The notes below the pieces were generated by a model. It ran no database searches and was not told the origin of the DNA. It saw nothing but the letters and a program-made list of their open reading frames with translations. Position numbers and translations under genes: made by a program. A DNA stretch of 64,000 bases from Sphingomonas sp. HMP9 (GTDB lineage: Bacteria > Pseudomonadota > Alphaproteobacteria > Sphingomonadales > Sphingomonadaceae), in NCBI RefSeq assembly GCF_013374115.1, contig NZ_AP022673.1, positions 393,501 to 457,500 on the forward strand. Reading direction: 5' to 3'. This document shows positions 24,843 through 32,300 of the stretch, in pieces; the stretch's first letter is position 1; each line of letters starts with the position of its first letter.

Positions 24843-25316
24843 GTGAAACTCCTTATCTCTTCTGCAACCTTGCTGGTGTGCGCTAATTGCACCCCATCTG
24901 TACACGCCGATCCGTCTGCGATTGTTGACGCCCAAGCCCGCTCTATGGCCGGGGCGGTAGTCGGCTGGGAGCTGCCGCAACGGCTTACCCCAAGTGTTAT
25001 GCAAGCCGCGCGTGATAGAGCTTATGCTTTCTGCATGGAGATTAGACCGGGGGACATAGGTTGTTTGAAGGAGGAAGACCAATCGCTGATTGAATTTTCT
25101 CACGCAGTTACGATTTGGCAGTTATGGCAGCGGGATTACAGCTCCACAGATAGCTATGCCACCGCATACCGGCGAAACCCCGGTGGATTTCGCACAGCAC
25201 GAAGATATTGCTATTCCGTCTACGCTGACAACGGCTCACGCGACGCTCGGATGCTTGGTCCTTGTATGCTTAACGCAGTGGGAGGCGATTTTTTCGGCAT
25301 TATACCGATTACATAA
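24843..25316 (+). CDS. Exported hypothetical protein in accessory island
   Basis: GTG at 24843 follows AAAGG at about 8 nt and gives 157 residues. The N-terminus MKLLISSATLLVCANCTPS is a signal peptide, possibly with a lipobox at one of its two Cys. The mature part has four Cys (FCMEI, GCLKEED, YCYSVY, PCMLN). Composition is AT-richer than the genome, like the gene before it. Family not recognised; the two may be functionally paired. Confidence 0.55.
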   Translation: MKLLISSATLLVCANCTPSVHADPSAIVDAQARSMAGAVVGWELPQRLTPSVMQAARDRAYAFCMEIRPGDIGCLKEEDQSLIEFSHAVTIWQLWQRDYSSTDSYATAYRRNPGGFRTARRYCYSVYADNGSRDARMLGPCMLNAVGGDFFGIIPIT

Positions 25317-25430
25317 GCCGGAGTTACAGTACCTGCGCATTTTCCGCGGCCTAACGTCGAAAAGCCGCCTGTCCGCTTTCCACCCCAAACCGGGCATTCA
25401 CCGCCCCACTATTCCGAGGTCACGACTAGT
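25317..25430. repeat. Possible remnant of dispersed intergenic repeat
   Basis: The block containing gtccgctttccaccccaaac and cgggcattcacc resembles a degenerate version of the segment near 24325. From memory, similar GC-rich blocks occur between genes in sphingomonads; this is not verifiable here. Confidence 0.25.
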
Positions 25431-25673
25431 TCAGCCCGCAGCTGCCATCCATTTGGTTTCGGCATCCTCCAGCGCTTCCCAGTCGTCGCCACTGGCACGG
25501 TTCGCCTGGAGCCACTTCCGTGCCGCGTCGACGTCGCTGGATCTGGAGAACGCGCGGTCGATCGCCGCGGCGTTGGCGAGTTGCCCGACGAAGCCCCCGG
25601 CATCGCGCTGGGTCAGCAGCCAGGCGCCAAAGGGCACGGCCGGTGCGTCATCGTGTTCGTGGTCATTGATCAT
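25431..25673 (-). CDS. YozE SAM-like family protein
   Basis: ATG 25673 follows GGAGGAT at 5 nt and gives 80 residues; an in-frame upstream start exists but is weaker. The pattern PFGAWLLTQRDAGGFVGQLA, then RAFSRSSDVDAARKWLQANR and a Trp-containing end (ETKWMAAAG) matches the small helical YozE/SAM-like fold. No enzymatic role is known. It is one of a run of small minus-strand genes typical of sphingomonad islands. Confidence 0.65.
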   Translation of the reverse strand: MINDHEHDDAPAVPFGAWLLTQRDAGGFVGQLANAAAIDRAFSRSSDVDAARKWLQANRASGDDWEALEDAETKWMAAAG

Positions 25674-25726
25674 CGGTATCCTCCATTGATCGCGTAGCAT
25701 GTTCCGACCTGGTGCATGTCGTCGGT

Positions 25727-26020
25727 CTAACCTCGTAGCCTTCGCTCAAACCGCTTCCAGTGCCGTTCGTCCCGACCGTATAGCGGGAAGGATGGCGGCA
25801 GCGGCGTAGGCAAGATCCTGTTCGGCCGGCCGCCGCATTTCGAACAGTTTAGGTATCTCGGCAGGTTCTCGATCGCGCTGTTCACCCGCTTGAGGAAACA
25901 CCAGCGGGCTAGAACGTCTCGATGTACGACGCCCTTGCGTCCGCAATGATCACAAACAGCGCCGACATTGGCTTCATACTTGGCAAAGTCGCCCAGCGTC
26001 CTGAAACGTGCGTTGCCCAT
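25727..26020 (-). CDS. Small zinc-ribbon-like protein
   Basis: A 97-residue protein with two CxxC pairs, VCDHCGRKG and NCSKCGGRP, separated by about 38 residues including RWCFLKRVN, suggesting a zinc-binding fold. The N-terminus MGNARFRTLGDFAKYEANVG is helical and basic. The C-terminus is Pro-rich then basic (KRFERRLRG). I cannot name the family. It follows the TGATG-coupled pair just upstream on the same strand. Confidence 0.55.
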   Translation of the reverse strand: MGNARFRTLGDFAKYEANVGAVCDHCGRKGVVHRDVLARWCFLKRVNSAIENLPRYLNCSKCGGRPNRILPTPLPPSFPLYGRDERHWKRFERRLRG

Positions 26021-26023
26021 AGA

Positions 26024-26215
26024 TCACCAAGGCAAGGGGATCTGTGTAGCTTCGGCGTTCATTGGCCGAAATAGACCGCTATAAACATGCTGCGCGACTT
26101 CGAGTTGGGCAGCCGCACGCAGGCTTTCCCCCGGCGCGGCAAGTCCGATTAGCGCCCAGGCAGGGGCATCCTCAATCAGCGACGCGATCCGCTCCGCTGT
26201 GATCATGCCGCCCAT
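26024..26215 (-). CDS. Small helical protein (DUF6771-like pattern)
   Basis: ATG 26215 overlaps the stop of the preceding gene as TGATG, giving 63 residues (MGGMITAERIASLIEDAPAW...). The pattern AERIASLIEDAPAWALIGLA followed by ESLRAAAQLEVAQHVYSGL resembles short island proteins of the DUF6771 type; this is from memory and unverified. The frame is open further upstream, antisense-like and poor, so the coupled start is preferred. Confidence 0.5.
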   Translation of the reverse strand: MGGMITAERIASLIEDAPAWALIGLAAPGESLRAAAQLEVAQHVYSGLFRPMNAEATQIPLPW

Positions 26216-26436
26216 CAGAGGTGGTCGGTTGAGTAGGTTGCGTAAGGTGACAGGCCACGACGGGCGAACTCCGCCTCGATCGGCGCGAGCAGCGTCTCTG
26301 GCCCATCCTCCATCGCTTGGAAATAGATCGTCTGCATCTCGCATGGGCGGATGTCGGGCAGGATCTCAGCGATCAGATTGTGCGTCTGGCTGAAGGGCTG
26401 TGAACCGTCGCGCATCGACTCGGGTGCGTGTCTCAT
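26215..26436 (-). CDS. Small hypothetical protein
   Basis: ATG 26436 gives 73 residues starting MRHAPESMRDGSQPFSQ. An upstream in-frame TTG would add 13 residues. No signal peptide, no recognised motif. It is translationally coupled (TGATG) to the next small gene, supporting expression as a pair. Confidence 0.4.
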   Translation of the reverse strand: MRHAPESMRDGSQPFSQTHNLIAEILPDIRPCEMQTIYFQAMEDGPETLLAPIEAEFARRGLSPYATYSTDHL

Positions 26437-26824
26437 GCTGCAGCTATACCGGAACAGATAGGGAACGCCAAGCAAGCGACTGTACCGTTCTGCACCGCAA
26501 AATTACGCGAAAAAAAATCACAAACCAACGAGGCAGGTCCCGCCGCTCCCTGACGCTGTGATCCCAAGAAACACGCTTTTCCCCCCCGCCTCGCCCGCGG
26601 TCTTTCGTGTCACAAACGGTGCGGTCTCGCCCCTAGTGCAAACCGGCCTATATCCTAGTCCAACGGGCGCGGAACGGGGCTGACCGGGCGGTGCAGAATG
26701 GTGCAGATCCCCGCATTTGTCAGTGGAGAGGCGACAATAAGCTAATGCCGCGGCGTGCGTCCGTGTTCATTGAACAGCGGGGGAGCAGCGCCGCAGCGCG
26801 TCTTCGGATCCGATCGTTGTAGTG
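26437..26824. other. 388-bp control/intergenic region with inverted repeats
   Basis: No supported gene. An 11-bp perfect inverted repeat, ttctgcaccgc (26488-26498) and gcggtgcagaa (26688-26698), frames much of the region, and a further tggtgcagatc follows at 26700. These could be operators for the island's regulator. An A8 tract (26508-26518 area) and C-tracts are also present. Confidence 0.4.
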
Positions 26825-28696
26825 TCAGCCGATTACGTCAATACCGCCGATGATCTGTGGAGCCAGTAGTGCAGCGTGCTCAGCAGACTGAGAGAACGAG
26901 AACAAAAGCTGAGCCTGCGTTAGGCCCCCATCCAGCTGGTTGACCCAAAAGGCACGCCCATCCGCATCGGCGGGGCGGTCTAATGTAGTTTGATACATAT
27001 AATCAACGAGCGCGGCATTGGACTTGCCGCTTATCGCAGCCTGGAACTCTCCTGAACGAGCGAATTCCGCAGCGACTTGGGTAAGCGTTTGATTGCCGCT
27101 GTTTAGCTCGTTGGTCCAGAACGCGAGCCCCGATACTTCGGGCAGACGCGCTACCGCGCTATCGTAGAGCAGGGCGACGCCTTGGGCATTATCGTCGCTC
27201 TGGATATAGCCGGGCTCGACCGCGGCGTTGGTGCGTTCTCTGTGCTCCTCCGACTCGGAAGTGCCCACCAGGAAAGCCCCGCGCGACAAGCCCTGATCCA
27301 GCTGACTAACCCAATAGGCATGACCAGCGCCGTCAGCTTCGCGCCCTAGAGCGGTCCGGTAAACGTAATCGACAAAGGCACCGTTGTCCAAGCCGCCAGT
27401 CGCTTGCCGAAACTCCGGACTATCGGCGAAGGAGTTCGCAAGCTGAGTTAAACCGAGACCGTTCTCCAGCTGATCTACCCAGAAATCGAGCCCGATTGTA
27501 TCGGGCGCGCGATCAAGAACCGTGTCAAACATCCGGTAAACCTGAGCACCGAAGCTATCGTACGATTTCACGTACGTGGCGTCTATGAACCTGACTTCTT
27601 CGACGTCAAAGAACCAGTCGCTACCATCAGCCGAATCGATAATAGCCAGTGAGTAGCTGGGATCGATTTCGGCCTGCCGCGAGGCAGCGTTCAAGAAAGC
27701 CACATCCCAACCGTCACGCCCGTCGATTGTGTCATCATCGGCGCCGCCGCTCAGCCAGTCGTTGCCTCGGCCTCCGTCTAAGTAATCGCGACCGGCACCG
27801 CCGTACATGATGTCGTTACCGCTCATGCCATCGATCTGATCATTGCCCGCACCGCCGCTGATCACGTCAGCACCCATGGATCCACGAAGGTCGTCGTCGG
27901 CGTCCGAACCGTTGATGGTACGACCCACAATGGCTCCGTCAGGAGCGTAGCCGTCAAAGTTGTAGGCGGTCAGCTGACCCACGCTGAGGCCTTCGAGGAC
28001 CAGGAACGATCGAAAACCGAAGCTGGCCCCAGCCGCGCCATCCTCATCAATCTCCAACCGCACGGCGCCGCCATCGGCGATGAGGCGCATGAACCCGCCG
28101 GTAAAAGGATTACTGTTCGGGTCCCAGCCCACCAACTGCTCTTCGAAGAAGCCGTCGGCCAAGAACATGTCACCCCCGTCGCCAGACCCAAAGTCCGTGA
28201 CGGTGACGGCAGTGGCAATGTTGCTGTCGTAGTCGAGAACGATTTGGTCGGATCCCAACCCCAGCGTGGCCCGCGCGCTGTTTCCCACGATCTGGTAGAG
28301 GACTAGTATGTCGTCGCCTTCACCAAGATCGATAAGGGTAGTTCCTGGGTTGAAGCTGTAGAGGAGAACTCCGTCGTTGCCCGCTCCCCCGTAAGCGGTG
28401 ATCGTTTCTGCAACGCCAGCGGTTTCGCGAATGATGTAAATTTCGTCGCGGCCTGCTCCGCCCCGCAGCAAATCGTTGCCCCCCTCCTGCGTACTAAGTA
28501 AATCGTCGCCATCGCCGCCGTCGACCAGGTCATCGCCTAAGCCATCAATCAACTGATCGTCGCCATCCCCCCCTTCGATCGTGTCGTTACCCGCACCGCC
28601 ATCAATGCTGTCATTGCCTCCTAGGCCGCGGATAACGTCTGCGTCGGACGTTCCGATCAGAACGTCACTATCGTTTGTTCCAAATATATCGGCCAC
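26825..28696 (-). CDS. RTX-type calcium-binding protein with DUF4214 repeats
   Basis: GTG 28696, 7 nt after AAGGGG, gives 623 residues starting MADIFGTNDSDVLIG; the frame is open to 28876 but with no signals. Two blocks of Gly/Asp-rich nonapeptide repeats (about residues 10-80 and 262-328, e.g. GGAGNDTIEGGDGDD) would form calcium beta-rolls. After that come four roughly 55-residue DUF4214-like helical units (about 384-605), each with an FWVDQL-like core (FWVDQL, YWVSQL, FWTNEL, FWVNQL). No Sec signal peptide, so type I secretion by a C-terminal signal is expected, but no type I exporter is nearby. Probably a surface or extracellular protein. Confidence 0.85.
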   Translation of the reverse strand: MADIFGTNDSDVLIGTSDADVIRGLGGNDSIDGGAGNDTIEGGDGDDQLIDGLGDDLVDGGDGDDLLSTQEGGNDLLRGGAGRDEIYIIRETAGVAETITAYGGAGNDGVLLYSFNPGTTLIDLGEGDDILVLYQIVGNSARATLGLGSDQIVLDYDSNIATAVTVTDFGSGDGGDMFLADGFFEEQLVGWDPNSNPFTGGFMRLIADGGAVRLEIDEDGAAGASFGFRSFLVLEGLSVGQLTAYNFDGYAPDGAIVGRTINGSDADDDLRGSMGADVISGGAGNDQIDGMSGNDIMYGGAGRDYLDGGRGNDWLSGGADDDTIDGRDGWDVAFLNAASRQAEIDPSYSLAIIDSADGSDWFFDVEEVRFIDATYVKSYDSFGAQVYRMFDTVLDRAPDTIGLDFWVDQLENGLGLTQLANSFADSPEFRQATGGLDNGAFVDYVYRTALGREADGAGHAYWVSQLDQGLSRGAFLVGTSESEEHRERTNAAVEPGYIQSDDNAQGVALLYDSAVARLPEVSGLAFWTNELNSGNQTLTQVAAEFARSGEFQAAISGKSNAALVDYMYQTTLDRPADADGRAFWVNQLDGGLTQAQLLFSFSQSAEHAALLAPQIIGGIDVIG

Positions 28697-29194
28697 CACG
28701 ATTCCCCTTGCTCGAATATAGAACTCGTAACGTTCAACGCGGGGTAAGTTTCCAGCCCACAGTTCGTAGTCTTGAGGGACGTGGTGGCCCCGCCAAGTGA
28801 CGCAGAGCATAGTTACGCAAAGGGGTTGCGCGACCGCTGGCGTCGCGGCGTCGCTCGCGTGCGTCCAGCGGAACATTCACATTCCCCACCTAACCCACGG
28901 GCCTTTCGTGCCCCAAGAGTTATGGTGCCGCCGCTGGCAGCATCCTGCCCGACGCGATCGGGCGAGCCGACACCTATAAAGCGGTTTGGTGCAGATCGCG
29001 CCCTGGCAGCTGGGGCGTCGGCTATTGGGGAAGCGGCACCGAAATTGCGTATCCTCCTCAGGATGCACGGGACGGCGCAAGCCGGCACGCTCACCAGCGG
29101 CCGCTGGATGTTGAACCCGTTGGGTTCGGAGCCTCGGTGGCTTGGTGGAGCTTCAAACTGCGCACGTCATAGGCGTTCCTTTTATATTTAGATC
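28697..29194. other. 498-bp region without a supported gene
   Basis: A plus-strand frame of 139 codons exists but has Arg/Pro/Ala-rich antisense character and no ribosome site. A copy of tggtgcagatc is present near 28987, as at 26700. A promoter for the RTX gene should lie in the first 100 bp. Confidence 0.35.
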
Positions 29195-29536
29195 TTACAG
29201 GGCCTCTGTGTGACCGCTCGGCGGATTTGCACTATCAACAAAAGCGCGGACGAACTCGCTCGGCTTGCGGAGCATGCGGCGAACGCATTCAGGCACCGTT
29301 GTTGGCTGTAGCAGGATGAAGGCGTTCGAAATCTGCTCGCTCTGTTGTTCGTCGGGCAGAGCGTCCTCGATCGGCACGCACCGTCGGATCCAGTCGAAGA
29401 AACCGCACGCCTTCAGTCGATCGAGCGCCTCACCGACGGCGCTACGCGACCGGGGTATCTTGTCCGCGATCCACTGATAGGTTGGATCAAGCCGGCCGTC
29501 CTTACGGCCTTGTAGGCGAAGCAGGCAGCGCAACAC
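29195..29536 (-). pseudogene. 5'-truncated helix-turn-helix protein fragment beside tRNA-Ser
   Basis: From GTG 29536 there are 113 codons. The frame continues upstream with protein-like content (GKRNGALGAIELEVLRCLLR) until TAA at 29618-29620, only a few bases from the 3' end of tRNA-Ser. The region YQWIADKIPRSRSAVGEALDRLKACGFFDW is a clear winged-helix motif of the kind in replication or regulatory proteins of mobile elements. The missing N-terminus at a tRNA 3' end suggests an integration or excision junction cut the gene. It could alternatively be an intact short regulator. Confidence 0.5.
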
Positions 29537-29625
29537 TTCGAGTTCGATCGCGCCCAGGGCACCGTTGCGCTTCCCCCGGTAGCTTGGTCTCGTGGTCGAA
29601 CGCCTCGGCCGCGCGCATTAAGGGG

Positions 29626-29715
29626 TGGCGGAAGAGGTGGGATTCGAACCCACGGATGGGTTACCCCATCGCTGGTTTTCAAGACCAGTTCCTTAAACCA
29701 CTCGGACACTCTTCC
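29626..29715 (-). tRNA. tRNA-Ser(TGA)
   Basis: The minus strand folds as a class II tRNA: acceptor GGAAGAG / CTCTTCC, D-arm with GAGTGGTTTAAGG, anticodon stem-loop CTGGTCTTGAAAACCAG with anticodon TGA, long variable arm (GATGGGGTAACCCATC), T-loop GTTCGAATC and an encoded GCCA end. The 3' end faces the accessory island, the usual geometry for tRNA-targeting integrative elements. Confidence 0.95.
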
Positions 29716-29844
29716 GTACCGGCGCTCGGATGAGCCGGACGACGGCGTCTAAGCGGAGAGCGTCTGGATCGCAACCGTTGCGATAGCCCTCGACGCGGTC
29801 GCAACCGATTGCGCGGTGGGCGGGCGGTCCGCTAGGTTGCCTGC

Positions 29845-30108
29845 ATGGACATAGACGCGATTTCGCACCACTTCTTCGGCACGACCGAGATCGATACGCT
29901 CGACCCTGAGGCGTTGGAGGCGGGACGCGATCGCGTTTCGCTCGCGTTCGGCACCGAGCGCGAGCCCGGCCGACGGTTCGCGTTGTGGGCGGTGTTGCGT
30001 GCGACCGGCGAAGCGCCCGATCCCGTTCGAGCGTTCAAGGATCCGCGGGAACAGCGCGCGGCGCAGATGTATGCGTCCGCGATCAGCATGGCGGGCGCGG
30101 ACGACTAG
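29845..30108 (+). CDS. Small conserved hypothetical protein
   Basis: An 87-residue acidic protein, MDIDAISHHFFGTTEIDTLD..., with no signal peptide or membrane helix. Codon use matches core genes. The Asp/Glu-rich N-terminus and helical C-terminus (REQRAAQMYASAISMAG) are all that can be said. Its last 26 bp overlap the 3' end of the convergent small gene. Confidence 0.5.
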   Translation: MDIDAISHHFFGTTEIDTLDPEALEAGRDRVSLAFGTEREPGRRFALWAVLRATGEAPDPVRAFKDPREQRAAQMYASAISMAGADD

Positions 30109-30271
30109 CCGTCCAGGCCGCGCGACGTTCCAGTAGCGCTTTGTCGATTCGCTGGATGAGGTCTGCGATTGGGGGCATGTCATAGTCCACATTCACATCC
30201 AGATCGCGATGCCGCGGCGACGCGCACATTCGCTTGCCGACCAGTGCGAAGATATCCTGTTTCTGTGCCAT
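30083..30271 (-). CDS. Small hypothetical protein
   Basis: ATG 30271 is preceded by GGAGAGGA at 8 nt and encodes 62 residues (MAQKQDIFALVGKRMCASPR...). An in-frame upstream Met lacks a ribosome site. No recognised domain. Upstream lie two TTAACC half-sites (30314 and 30347), possible weak CtrA-type signals. Confidence 0.45.
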   Translation of the reverse strand: MAQKQDIFALVGKRMCASPRHRDLDVNVDYDMPPIADLIQRIDKALLERRAAWTASRPRPPC

Positions 30272-30453
30272 CGATCCGATCCTCTCCGATCGCACCATTA
30301 TGCCGGGCAAGCGTTAACCAAAGGTTCGGGACGAATTCGGATCCTGTTAACCGTGCCCTGCATCAAAGCACGCAACGCTCGCGCCGGTCCGGCGTTAGGG
30401 ACAAGGCGGCCGTATCGCATGGTTCGCAGCGAACGGGGATTGATCCACTGGCC
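30272..30453. promoter_or_regulatory. Divergent control region with two TTAACC motifs
   Basis: This 182-bp stretch separates the minus-strand small gene from the acyl-CoA-dehydrogenase-like gene. TTAACCA (30314-30320) and TTAACCG (30347-30353) stand 33 bp apart. That is not the N7 spacing of a full CtrA site, so regulation is only a possibility. Confidence 0.25.
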
Positions 30454-31557
30454 ATGATTTCACCGGCACGAGCATCCGCTCATCCCAAGGGCTGGACGAC
30501 GCTGGAAGCCGTTCGCGCATTGGCCGCGGACTGGGACCGTGCCAACGGCGAAGAAGCGTTTCCCGCCACGCGCGTGGCCGCGCTGCACGACGCCGGAGCG
30601 CTTGCCGCGTTCACCGATGTCTCGACTCCCGAACGGACAGATGCGCTGGTCGACGTGTTGCGCGCGATCGGCGGTGCCGATCTCAGCCTGGGTCGTGTGT
30701 TCGAGGGGCATGTCAACGCGGCGCAACTGATTGCGGCCTATGGTAACGATGCGCAGCGGCGGACGCTCGCCGACGACCTCGAAGCAGGCCGGGTATGCGG
30801 CGTATGGAACACCGAGCCGACGCCTGGCCTGTCGATCCGGCAGGATGGTGCAGATCGCTGGTCGTTGCATGGTCGCAAGAGCTTCGCGACCGGGGCGGGG
30901 CATCTCGACAGCATCCTGGTCACCGCGCGCGATGCGACCGGCGGCAAGCAACTCGTCCTCGTTCGGATCGCGGGCGAGACCGCACGCACCGACAACAGCG
31001 GATGGCAGGTTCGCGGCATGCGCGGCACGTGCAGCGGCATGTTCGATTTCTCCGATATGCCGATCGGTCCCGCGGGGATGATCGGGGCGCCGGACGGGTA
31101 TGAGACCGAACCGAGGTTCAGCGCGGGCGCATGGCGGTTCACGGCTGTCCAGCTGGGCGCGATCGAGGCGCTGGTGCGGCATCTCCGCGATCATCTCGTC
31201 CAGACCGGCAAGGGCAGCGATCCGATCCAGCGCGCGCGGTTCGCCGATTGCCTGACCGAGACGCGTAGTGCCGGGCTATGGGTCCGCCGTGCCGCGCACC
31301 TTGCCGAGACGCAGGCGGCGGAGGCGATCCCGTTCGTGCTGATGACCCGCGGTGTGGTCGAGGAGGCTGGCTTGAGGACAATGGAGGCCGCTGCGCGCGC
31401 GGTTGGCACGGCATCGTTCTTTGCAGCCAGCCGGATCGACCGGATCACGCGCGATCTCGGCTTGTATCTGCGTCAGCCGGTCCCCGACCAAGCCCGCGAC
31501 CGCGCGGCGGCGGCGTGGCTGGAGGATGACTGCTGGGGCGACGATCGGTGGTGGTAG
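30454..31557 (+). CDS. Acyl-CoA dehydrogenase-like flavoprotein
   Basis: ATG 30454 gives 367 residues; the longer frame to 30169 crosses a non-coding region. The middle fits the acyl-CoA dehydrogenase fold: CGVWNTEPTPGLSIRQDG for the flavin region, then SLHGRKSFATGAGHLDSILV (beta domain, like LNGxKxFxSGA) and a helical C-terminal bundle (LMTRGVVEEAGLRTMEAAAR). The usual catalytic Glu cannot be placed with confidence, so it may oxidise something other than a CoA ester. It overlaps the PIG-L gene by 10 nt and starts a gene cluster with glycan- or lipid-modifying content. Confidence 0.75.
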   Translation: MISPARASAHPKGWTTLEAVRALAADWDRANGEEAFPATRVAALHDAGALAAFTDVSTPERTDALVDVLRAIGGADLSLGRVFEGHVNAAQLIAAYGNDAQRRTLADDLEAGRVCGVWNTEPTPGLSIRQDGADRWSLHGRKSFATGAGHLDSILVTARDATGGKQLVLVRIAGETARTDNSGWQVRGMRGTCSGMFDFSDMPIGPAGMIGAPDGYETEPRFSAGAWRFTAVQLGAIEALVRHLRDHLVQTGKGSDPIQRARFADCLTETRSAGLWVRRAAHLAETQAAEAIPFVLMTRGVVEEAGLRTMEAAARAVGTASFFAASRIDRITRDLGLYLRQPVPDQARDRAAAAWLEDDCWGDDRWW

Positions 31558-32300
31558 CACCGGGCGGCAAGGCCTGGAGCATTCTCACACGACGCGCCCG
31601 ACCGATGTCGGCCAAGACCGCGGCAGGGCAGGGACCTTGGCTGGTGCTCGCACCGCATCCCGATGACGAGACGCTTGGCTGCGGCGCGTTCATCGCTTCG
31701 GTTACCGCCGCGGGCGGTCGGGTTCATACCGCCTTCCTTACCGATGGTTCGGGGTCGCACCCTGATGCGCCAGGCTGGACCGGGACGCGGATCGCCAACT
31801 TGCGACATGGCGAAGCGCAGGCGGCATTGAAGGCTTTGGGTGGCAAGCCGGACGCGCTCTATCTCGACTGGACTGATGCATCGCCGGCTTCAGAAGGCGA
31901 TCCGGCCTTCGCGCGCAGCGTCGATCGGCTCGCGGCGTGGTGCAGGGTTCGCGGTATTCGCCAGATTGCCGTGACATGGTCTGGGGAGCCGCATTGCGAT
32001 CACGAGGCTGCGGCCATGCTCGCCAAAGCCGTAGCCCGGCGCGCGCATTGCCGCCTCTGGCAGTATCTCGTGTGGGGCTGGACCGTTGCCGACCTTGCCG
32101 AACGCCTGGGGACCGCCCGTGTGCTTGCGGTCGCCACCGGATCCGGTCGCGCCAGACAGCGTCGCGCAATGGCATGTCATCGGAGCCAGCGTGGTGGCCG
32201 GATCGTGGGCGCGCGCGAGAATTTTTGCCTGCCGGACGCGATGCTGCGGCTGATGGACCGGCCGAATACCCTGTTGCTGGAGACCGTGGATGCGCCGTGA
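31548..32300 (+). CDS. PIG-L/LmbE-family deacetylase
   Basis: A 250-residue zinc-dependent deacetylase-like protein. The metal motif is WLVLAPHPDDETLGCGAFIA (PHPDDE, about residue 37) and the third ligand region WSGEPHCDHEAAAML. Family members remove acetyl groups from GlcNAc-type substrates. GTG start at 31548 overlaps the upstream gene by 10 nt and its 3' end overlaps the methyltransferase gene by 11 nt, so translation is coupled. Confidence 0.85.
   Translation: MVVAPGGKAWSILTRRARPMSAKTAAGQGPWLVLAPHPDDETLGCGAFIASVTAAGGRVHTAFLTDGSGSHPDAPGWTGTRIANLRHGEAQAALKALGGKPDALYLDWTDASPASEGDPAFARSVDRLAAWCRVRGIRQIAVTWSGEPHCDHEAAAMLAKAVARRAHCRLWQYLVWGWTVADLAERLGTARVLAVATGSGRARQRRAMACHRSQRGGRIVGARENFCLPDAMLRLMDRPNTLLLETVDAP

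Noticed and set aside
28772..29191. Plus-strand frame of 139 codons in the island
   Set aside because: Arg/Pro/Ala-rich, no ribosome site and no recognisable motif.
30314..30353. Two TTAACC motifs as a CtrA site
   Set aside because: Spacing is 33 bp rather than N7, so only listed as a weak control-region note.
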